Shown here: one piece after another, positions 15,630-22,525 of the stretch
Position numbering within the stretch: position 1 is the first letter of the stretch
How the letters are laid out: each line of letters opens with the position of its first letter
Source: Solirubrobacteraceae bacterium
GTDB taxonomy: Bacteria > Actinomycetota > Thermoleophilia > Solirubrobacterales > Solirubrobacteraceae
Reading direction: 5' to 3'
NCBI GenBank assembly: GCA_016462625.1
Contig: JAEMSV010000061.1
Location: forward strand, 1 to 22,525
Length of the DNA: 22,525 bases
Made by a program: the position numbers and the translations under genes
The notes under the pieces: generated by a model
The model's database searches: none
Told to the model about the DNA's origin: nothing
What the model saw: the letters and a program-made list of their open reading frames with translations, nothing else

Positions 15630-16189
15630 GCGAGACCGTCGACGATCGTGTCCGCCGCCGGCTGCGCGAGCTGCGCACCGAGCGCGCCATGACGCTCCAA
15701 CAGGTCGCCGAGCGCGCGAGCATCGACGTCTCGACCCTGAGCCGCCTGGAGTCCGGCAAGCGCCGGCTCGCGCTGGACCATCTCCCGCGCCTCGCCGCCG
15801 CCCTCGGCGTCAGCGCCGACGATCTCCTCGGGGCCGCCGCCATCCCCGACCCGCGAATCCACGCCGAGCCGCTGGAACGCGACCGGCTCACCATGTGGCA
15901 GCTCCGCCAGGGCGGGCCCGGCGCCGGACCGCACGCGTACAAGATCCGCATCCACGCCGAGCGCAACGTGCCGCCGGACCCGCTCCCCGTCCACGACGGC
16001 CACGACTGGCTCTACGTCCTGACCGGCCGCATGCGGCTGATCCTCGGCGACCGCGATCTCACCATCGGGCCAGGCGAGGCCGTCGAGTTCAGCACCTGGA
16101 CGCCGCACTGGTTCGGCGCCGTCGACGGCCCGGTGGAGCTGCTCGCGCTCCTTGGGCCGCACGGCGAGCGGACGCACCTGCACCGCTGA
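15602..16189 (+). CDS. XRE-family regulator with C-terminal cupin domain
   Basis: 195 residues from the ATG at 15602; a second ATG at 15620 (MEASETVDD) is equally possible because neither has a clear ribosome-binding site. Residues ~16-72 are an XRE helix-turn-helix (MTLQQVAERASIDVSTLSRLESGKRRLALDHLPRLAAALGV). Residues ~110-187 are a cupin: PVHDGHDWLYVLTGRMRLILGDRDLTIGPGEAVEFSTWTPHWF, with H131, H134 and H169 as possible metal or ligand contacts. This layout is common among regulators that sense a small molecule through the cupin. The divergent flavoprotein starts only 28 bases away, so the regulator probably controls it and itself. The SulP gene follows 36 bases after the stop in the same reading frame. 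Confidence 0.92.
   Translation: MPSSFAMEASETVDDRVRRRLRELRTERAMTLQQVAERASIDVSTLSRLESGKRRLALDHLPRLAAALGVSADDLLGAAAIPDPRIHAEPLERDRLTMWQLRQGGPGAGPHAYKIRIHAERNVPPDPLPVHDGHDWLYVLTGRMRLILGDRDLTIGPGEAVEFSTWTPHWFGAVDGPVELLALLGPHGERTHLHR
15615..15629. promoter_or_regulatory. Short palindrome TTGCC-N5-GGCAA, candidate operator
   Basis: A perfect 5-bp inverted repeat with a 5-bp spacer overlaps the second possible start of the XRE-cupin gene and the -35 region of the divergent flavoprotein promoter. Its size suits an XRE dimer. Five-bp arms occur by chance often enough that this stays tentative. Confidence 0.3.
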
Positions 16190-16205
16190 CGACGCCTCCG
16201 CGCCG

Positions 16206-16224
16206 TTGGATCTACTATTGGATC
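16206..16224 (+). repeat. Direct repeat TTGGATC x2 ahead of the SulP gene
   Basis: TTGGATC occurs at 16206-16212 and 16218-16224, a 12-base period, directly before the first plausible codon of the SulP gene at 16226. TACTAT (16213-16218) between the copies could be a -10 box. The local sequence is A/T-richer than the genes on either side, as expected for a control region. A regulator site is possible but not shown. Confidence 0.35.
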
Positions 16225-16225
16225 C

Positions 16226-17680
16226 ATTACCGCCCGGCTTGCTCTTTCGCCCCGCGTCCTTCGCATTGAGCTGCTGGCCGGACTCGTCACCGCTTTCGCG
16301 CTGATCCCCGAAACCATCTCCTTCGCACTCGTCGCCGGAGTGGATCCAAAGATCGGTCTCTGGGCGTCGTTCACGATGTCCATCGCGATTGCGATCACCG
16401 GCGGGCGCCCCGCGATGATCTCTGCGGCGGCCGGGTCGATGGCCCTCGTCGTCGTCTCCCTCGTCGCCGACCACGGCGTCGAGTACCTGATCGCCGCGAC
16501 CGTGCTGGCGGGCGTCATCCAGGTGGCCGCGGGCGCCCTGGGCATCGCCCACGCCATGCGCTTCGTCCCGCGCTCCGTCCTCACGGGCTTCGTCAACGGC
16601 CTGGCGATCCTGATCTTCCTCGCTCAGCTCCCCTACCTGCGCGACGTGCCGACGTCGGTCTACGCGCTCGTGGGCGCCGGCCTGCTGATCCTCTACCTCT
16701 TCCCGCGGCTGACCACGGCCGTACCGGCGCCGCTCGTCGCGATCGCGGCGCTGACCGTGTTCACCGTCGTGGTGGGCGTCGACGTGCCGACGATCGGCGA
16801 CGAGGGCGAGCTCCCGGACACGCTGCCGGTCCTCGGCATCCCCGACGTGCCGCTGACCCTGGACACCCTGCTGATCATCCTGCCCTACGCGTTCACCCTC
16901 GCGGCCGTCGGCCTGCTCGAGTCGCTGCTCACCGCCCAGATCGTCGACGAGGTCACCGAGACCCCCTCGGACAAGGCGCGCGAATCGCGCGGCCAAGGCT
17001 GGTCGAACATCGTCACCGGCTTCTTCGGCGGCATGCCGGGCTGCGCGATGATCGGGCAGACGGTCATCAACGTGAAGACCAGCGGCGGCCGGACCCGCAT
17101 CTCCACCGCCGCCGCCGGCATCTTCCTGCTGATCCTCACGGTCTCCCTCGACGGGATCGTCGCGGTCATCCCGATGGCCGCCCTCGTCGCGGTGATGATT
17201 CTCGTCTCGGCCTCGACCTTCGACTGGCACAGCGTGAGCCTCCCGACGCTGCGCCGCCTGCCGCGCGGCGAGACGGTCACGATGGCCACGACCGTCGTCG
17301 CGACCGTCGCCACCCACAACCTCGCGATCGGAGTGGGCGCCGGCTCACTGGTCGCTCTGGTCCTGTTCGCCCGGCGCGTCGCGCACCTCGTCGAGGTCAC
17401 GGCCGTGACCGACCCCGACGGCGCCAGCCGGATCTACTCCGTCTCCGGCCAGCTGTTCTTCGCCTCGGAGACCGAGCTGATCGAGCAGTTCGACTACGCC
17501 AGCGATCCGCCGCACGTCGTCATCGACCTGTCCCACGCGCATATCTGGGACGTCTCGGCGGTCACGGCACTCGACACCATCGCCGAGCACTACCGCCGCC
17601 ACGGGACCACGGTCGAGGTCACCGGGCTGAACGCGCACAGCCGCGAGCTGCGGGAGCGCCTGTCGGCCGTCACCGCATAG
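16226..17680 (+). CDS. SulP-family anion transporter with STAS domain
   Basis: The protein is an inner-membrane SulP/SLC26 transporter (sulfate, bicarbonate or related anions; substrate not deducible) with about 11-13 membrane helices and a C-terminal STAS domain (last ~100 residues, VIDLSHAHIWDVSAVTALDTI). The core signature LLAGLVTAFALIPETISFALVAGVDPKIGLWASF is intact, and GGRPAMISAAAGSMALVV and GFFGGMPGCAMIGQTVINVKTSGGRTR follow. The first canonical start in frame is GTG at 16340, but it lies inside this signature and would delete the first helix. The conserved reading extends upstream to 16190, directly after the XRE gene's stop in the same frame, with no ATG, GTG or TTG. I place the start at the ATT codon 16226 (484 residues, beginning TARLALSPRVLRIE), which is about where such proteins usually begin. 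The family is certain; the start is not. Confidence 0.88.
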   Translation: MTARLALSPRVLRIELLAGLVTAFALIPETISFALVAGVDPKIGLWASFTMSIAIAITGGRPAMISAAAGSMALVVVSLVADHGVEYLIAATVLAGVIQVAAGALGIAHAMRFVPRSVLTGFVNGLAILIFLAQLPYLRDVPTSVYALVGAGLLILYLFPRLTTAVPAPLVAIAALTVFTVVVGVDVPTIGDEGELPDTLPVLGIPDVPLTLDTLLIILPYAFTLAAVGLLESLLTAQIVDEVTETPSDKARESRGQGWSNIVTGFFGGMPGCAMIGQTVINVKTSGGRTRISTAAAGIFLLILTVSLDGIVAVIPMAALVAVMILVSASTFDWHSVSLPTLRRLPRGETVTMATTVVATVATHNLAIGVGAGSLVALVLFARRVAHLVEVTAVTDPDGASRIYSVSGQLFFASETELIEQFDYASDPPHVVIDLSHAHIWDVSAVTALDTIAEHYRRHGTTVEVTGLNAHSRELRERLSAVTA

Positions 17681-17698
17681 GGCCGGTCTCCAGAACGA

Positions 17699-17726
17699 CC
17701 GGGACCCGCCAGATGGCGGGCCCCGG
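17699..17726. terminator. Bidirectional hairpin terminator between the SulP gene and clpC
   Basis: A 12-bp stem with one mismatch (17699-17710 with 17715-17726; CCCGCC/GGCGGG at the top) closes an AGAT tetraloop. It sits 18 bases after the SulP stop and 26 bases after the clpC stop, between two convergent genes, so it can serve both. There is no long T-run on either strand. Confidence 0.7.
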
Positions 17727-17752
17727 GCCAATCTGAATCTGTCGCGCTGGCG

Positions 17753-20362
<2,610 letters not shown>

Positions 20363-20487
20363 GGTGCTGCGTGTCCTTCCTAGCTGGGGCGGTGCCGCGA
20401 GCTCAAGGTACGGGCGTGGTCCGGACGGTCAGGGTTCTGGGTCGCAAACGTCTCCGACCTACCACCTCTATCGGCCAACGCGGCCAG

Positions 20488-20543
20488 AGGATGAGTAGTG
20501 CGGAGGCGGTCACCGGGCATAGCTCATCCTACCAACCGCCTCC
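20488..20543 (-). repeat. Two interleaved perfect inverted repeats in the lysS-clpC gap (candidate RNA pseudoknot or switch)
   Basis: The gap 20363-20590 holds no gene. In it, AGGATGAG (20488-20495) is complementary to CTCATCCT (20523-20530), and GGAGGCGGT (20502-20510) is complementary to ACCGCCTCC (20535-20543). The pairs interleave, so in a - strand transcript (in front of clpC) they form either an H-type pseudoknot with 9- and 8-bp stems (connecting segments of 4, 12 and 6 bases) or hairpins that do not nest. Further GC-rich self-complementary sequence (around 20543-20573) follows the lysS stop and may act in termination. I found no confident clpC promoter hexamers. A looser GGTCG-N10-CGACC dyad lies at 20440-20459. 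Confidence 0.5.
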
Positions 20544-20590
20544 CCGGGTTCTGGTGGGTCCGGGCCCGGTGGGGGAAGGTCAACGAGGAG

Positions 20591-22027
20591 TTAATCCCGC
20601 AATGCGGGGAAGAGGATGACTTCACGGATCGTGTCCTTGCCCGTGAGGATCATGACGAGGCGGTCGATCCCGACCCCGACACCGCCTGTCGGCGGCATGC
20701 CGTGCTCGAGTGCGCGCACGTAGCTCTCGTCGAACGGCTGGGCCTCATCGTCGCCCTGCTCGGCGTAGCGGACCTGGGCCTCGAAGCGGGCGCGCTGGTC
20801 GTCCGGATCGTTCAGCTCGGTGAACGCGTTGGCGATTTCGATGCCCTTGATGTAGGCCTCGAATCGCTCGGTGAGCCCCTCTTCGGTGCGATGGCGCTTC
20901 GCGAACGGCGAGAGCTCGATCGGGTAGTCGAGCAGGAAGGTCGGCTGCTGCAGCTGGGGCTCGACGTACTCCCCGAGGAGGTCGTCGACGAGCTGCGGCC
21001 AGGTCCGGTCCTTCGTCGGGAGCCGGTCGCCGATCTCGGCCGCGAGCGCGTCGCGGTCGCGGTGGGCCATGACGTCGATCCCGGCGTGCTGGATGATCGC
21101 GTCCCGGAGCGTGATGCGCGCCCACGGCTCGTGGATCTTCAGCTCCCCGTCGTAGTCGATCGCCGTCGCGGCGGCTCGGACGACCTGCTCGACGCGGTCG
21201 GCCTCGTCGAGATAGTCGGCATACGCCTCGTACCACTCGATCATCGTGAACTCGGGGTTGTGCCGGGGCGACAGCCCTTCGTTGCGGAAGTTCTTGCCGA
21301 CCTCGTACACCCGCTCGAGCCCGCCGACGATCAGGCGCTTGAGGTACAGCTCGGTCGCGATGCGCAGGTACATGTCCTGGTGCAGCGCGTTGAAGTGGGT
21401 CCGGAACGGCTTGGCGAGCGCTCCGCCGTATAGCGAGACGAGCGTGGGCGTCTCGACCTCGACGAAGTCGTCGTCGTCCAGCGTGCGCCGGATCGCCGAG
21501 GTGATCTTCGCCCGGGCGACGAACACGTCGCGCGTCTCCTCGTTGGCGATCAGGTCGAGCTCACGCTGGCGGTAGCGGGTCTCGACGTCCGCGAGGCCGT
21601 GGTGCTTGTCCGGCGGCGGTCGCAGCGACTTCGCGAGCACGTCGAAGCCGTCGATCCGCAGCGAGAGCTCGCCGCGGCGGCTCATGAACGCGGTGCCATC
21701 GACGCCGATCAGGTCGCCGAGGTCGAGGCCGAGCAGGCGCTCGTGTGCCTCTTCGCCGAGCACGTCCAAGCGGGCCTGCAGCTGCAGGCGGCCGGAGCGG
21801 TCGACGAGGTCGAGGAACGCCATCTTGCCCTGTCCACGGCGCGCGGCCAAGCGGCCGGCGACGCGGTGGGAGACCTCGGTCTCCTCGCCGTCGGCGAGGC
21901 CCTCGTGCGCCGCGCGGACGCTGGCGATCGTCTCGACCCCCGGGTACGCGTGCGGGAACGGGTCGATCCCGTCGGCGCGCAGGCGGTCGAGCTTCTCCCG
22001 CCGCTGCGCGAGGAGCTCGTCCTCCAT
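20591..22027 (-). CDS. lysS: Lysyl-tRNA synthetase, class II
   Basis: 478 residues from the ATG at 22027. It charges tRNA-Lys with lysine in the cytoplasm. The N-terminal OB-fold anticodon-binding domain spans about 50-140 (VAGRLAARRGQGKMAFLDLVDRSGRLQLQ). The class II core follows: motif 1 around FVEVETPTLVSLYGGALAKPF, motif 2 VGKNFRNEGLSPRHNPEFTMIEWY with the arginine that contacts ATP, and motif 3 GVGIDRLVMILTG near the C-terminus, ending REVILFPALRD. Length is slightly under the usual ~490-500. The start lies eight bases after the greA stop, whose TAG is followed by GC, giving a weak AGG-type ribosome-binding site, so greA and lysS are probably one operon. Confidence 0.97.
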   Translation of the reverse strand: MEDELLAQRREKLDRLRADGIDPFPHAYPGVETIASVRAAHEGLADGEETEVSHRVAGRLAARRGQGKMAFLDLVDRSGRLQLQARLDVLGEEAHERLLGLDLGDLIGVDGTAFMSRRGELSLRIDGFDVLAKSLRPPPDKHHGLADVETRYRQRELDLIANEETRDVFVARAKITSAIRRTLDDDDFVEVETPTLVSLYGGALAKPFRTHFNALHQDMYLRIATELYLKRLIVGGLERVYEVGKNFRNEGLSPRHNPEFTMIEWYEAYADYLDEADRVEQVVRAAATAIDYDGELKIHEPWARITLRDAIIQHAGIDVMAHRDRDALAAEIGDRLPTKDRTWPQLVDDLLGEYVEPQLQQPTFLLDYPIELSPFAKRHRTEEGLTERFEAYIKGIEIANAFTELNDPDDQRARFEAQVRYAEQGDDEAQPFDESYVRALEHGMPPTGGVGVGIDRLVMILTGKDTIREVILFPALRD

Positions 22028-22035
22028 GGCGGTGC

Positions 22036-22518
22036 CTAGAGCCCGACGTCGATCTTGGTGATCTTGAACTGCCGGGTCTTGCCGTTGGGCAGCGAGACGT
22101 CGACGACGTCGTTCTTCTTGTGCCCCACGAGCGCGCGCCCGACCGGCGACTCGTTCGACAGCTTGCCATCGGCGACGCTCGCCTCGGACGACCCGACGAT
22201 CGTGAACTTCTGCGACTTGCCGCTGCCCTCGTCCTTCACGTGGACGATGGAGCCGACCTGCACGTGATCCGTGGAGACGTCGCCGGCCTCGATGACCGTG
22301 GCCGAGCGGAGCTTCTCCTCGACGTTGGCGATGCGCGTCTCGAGCATGGCCTGCTCGTTCTTCGCGTCGTCGTACTCGGAGTTCTCGGAGATGTCCCCGA
22401 ACTCCCGGGCTTCCTTGATGCGCTGGGCCACCTCACGGCGCTTGTCGTTCTGGAGGAAGTCCAGCTCTTCCTTGAGCTTCTCCAGGCCTTCGCGGGTGAG
22501 GATGACGTCCTTCGGCAT
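22036..22518 (-). CDS. greA: Transcription elongation factor GreA
   Basis: 160 residues from the ATG at 22518; only seven bases of upstream sequence are in the window, so the promoter is not visible. GreA enters the RNA polymerase secondary channel and stimulates cleavage of backtracked RNA. The N-terminal coiled coil (about 1-75) carries the tip motif EFGDISENSEYDDAKNEQA with the acidic D42 and E45 that act at the polymerase active site. The C-terminal FKBP-like domain (about 82-160) contains the VGSIVHVKDEG strand and the SPVGRALVGHKKNDVVDV segment typical of GreA. Length is normal. In actinobacteria greA often stands alone; here lysS follows after eight bases. Confidence 0.97.
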   Translation of the reverse strand: MPKDVILTREGLEKLKEELDFLQNDKRREVAQRIKEAREFGDISENSEYDDAKNEQAMLETRIANVEEKLRSATVIEAGDVSTDHVQVGSIVHVKDEGSGKSQKFTIVGSSEASVADGKLSNESPVGRALVGHKKNDVVDVSLPNGKTRQFKITKIDVGL

Positions 22519-22525
22519 AAGCGCA

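Noticed and set aside
15611..17317. 568-codon - strand open frame opposite the XRE-cupin and SulP genes
   Set aside because: The composition is almost wholly Asp/Arg/Gly/Glu/His, typical of a shadow frame, and it runs across two real genes and the gap between them.
16340..17680. GTG at 16340 as the SulP start
   Set aside because: It falls inside the conserved N-terminal signature and would remove the first membrane helix; conserved coding sequence continues upstream.
20495..20573. tRNA-like sequence in the lysS-clpC gap
   Set aside because: There is GGTTC and GC-rich pairing, but no proper T-loop (GGTTCRANYCC), no anticodon arm of the right spacing and no acceptor stem.

Overview
The window is GC-rich chromosomal DNA, most likely from an actinobacterium of the class Thermoleophilia (Solirubrobacterales-like). 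The reasons are the strong G/C bias at third codon positions, frequent GTG starts and ATGA stop/start overlaps, a greA-lysS-clpC order, and a secreted protein whose N-terminus (PSMAVALLALVLA, then KVDGKDAV) resembles a protein type common in that group. The lineage is an inference. No phage, transposon, CRISPR, rRNA or tRNA was recognised.

Positions 1-11522 hold most of an oxygen-dependent (late cobalt insertion) cobalamin pathway, arranged as two operons that face each other. The + strand operon reads cobO (3' end only), an alkaline-phosphatase-superfamily protein of the ApgM type, cobB, a fused cobU/cobP-cobC(cobD), cobL, cobM, cobK and cobF. Most junctions are 4-base overlaps. The - strand operon reads cobG, cobH, a fused cobI-cobJ, and a metallo-beta-lactamase-like protein whose 3' end overlaps that of cobF by 10 bases. 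Together they cover precorrin-2 to hydrogenobyrinic acid a,c-diamide, plus corrinoid adenosylation, (R)-1-amino-2-propanol phosphate synthesis and GDP-cobinamide formation. The cobaltochelatase, cobQ, cbiB/cobD and cobV/cobS are not in the window. The ApgM-like gene is the best candidate for an undescribed pathway role, either alpha-ribazole phosphatase or L-threonine kinase.

Positions 11523-17680 are an accessory stretch. It holds a 61-codon small protein with its own promoter, a trans-sulfuration-type PLP enzyme, a secreted protein with a strong terminator, a LysR regulator, a thioredoxin-reductase-like flavoprotein with a CPFC motif divergent from an XRE-cupin regulator, and a SulP anion transporter that has no canonical start codon in frame at its N-terminus.

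Positions 17681-22525 are housekeeping genes on the - strand: clpC, lysS and greA. The 228-base lysS-clpC gap holds two interleaved perfect inverted repeats that could form an RNA pseudoknot or alternative hairpins in front of clpC.
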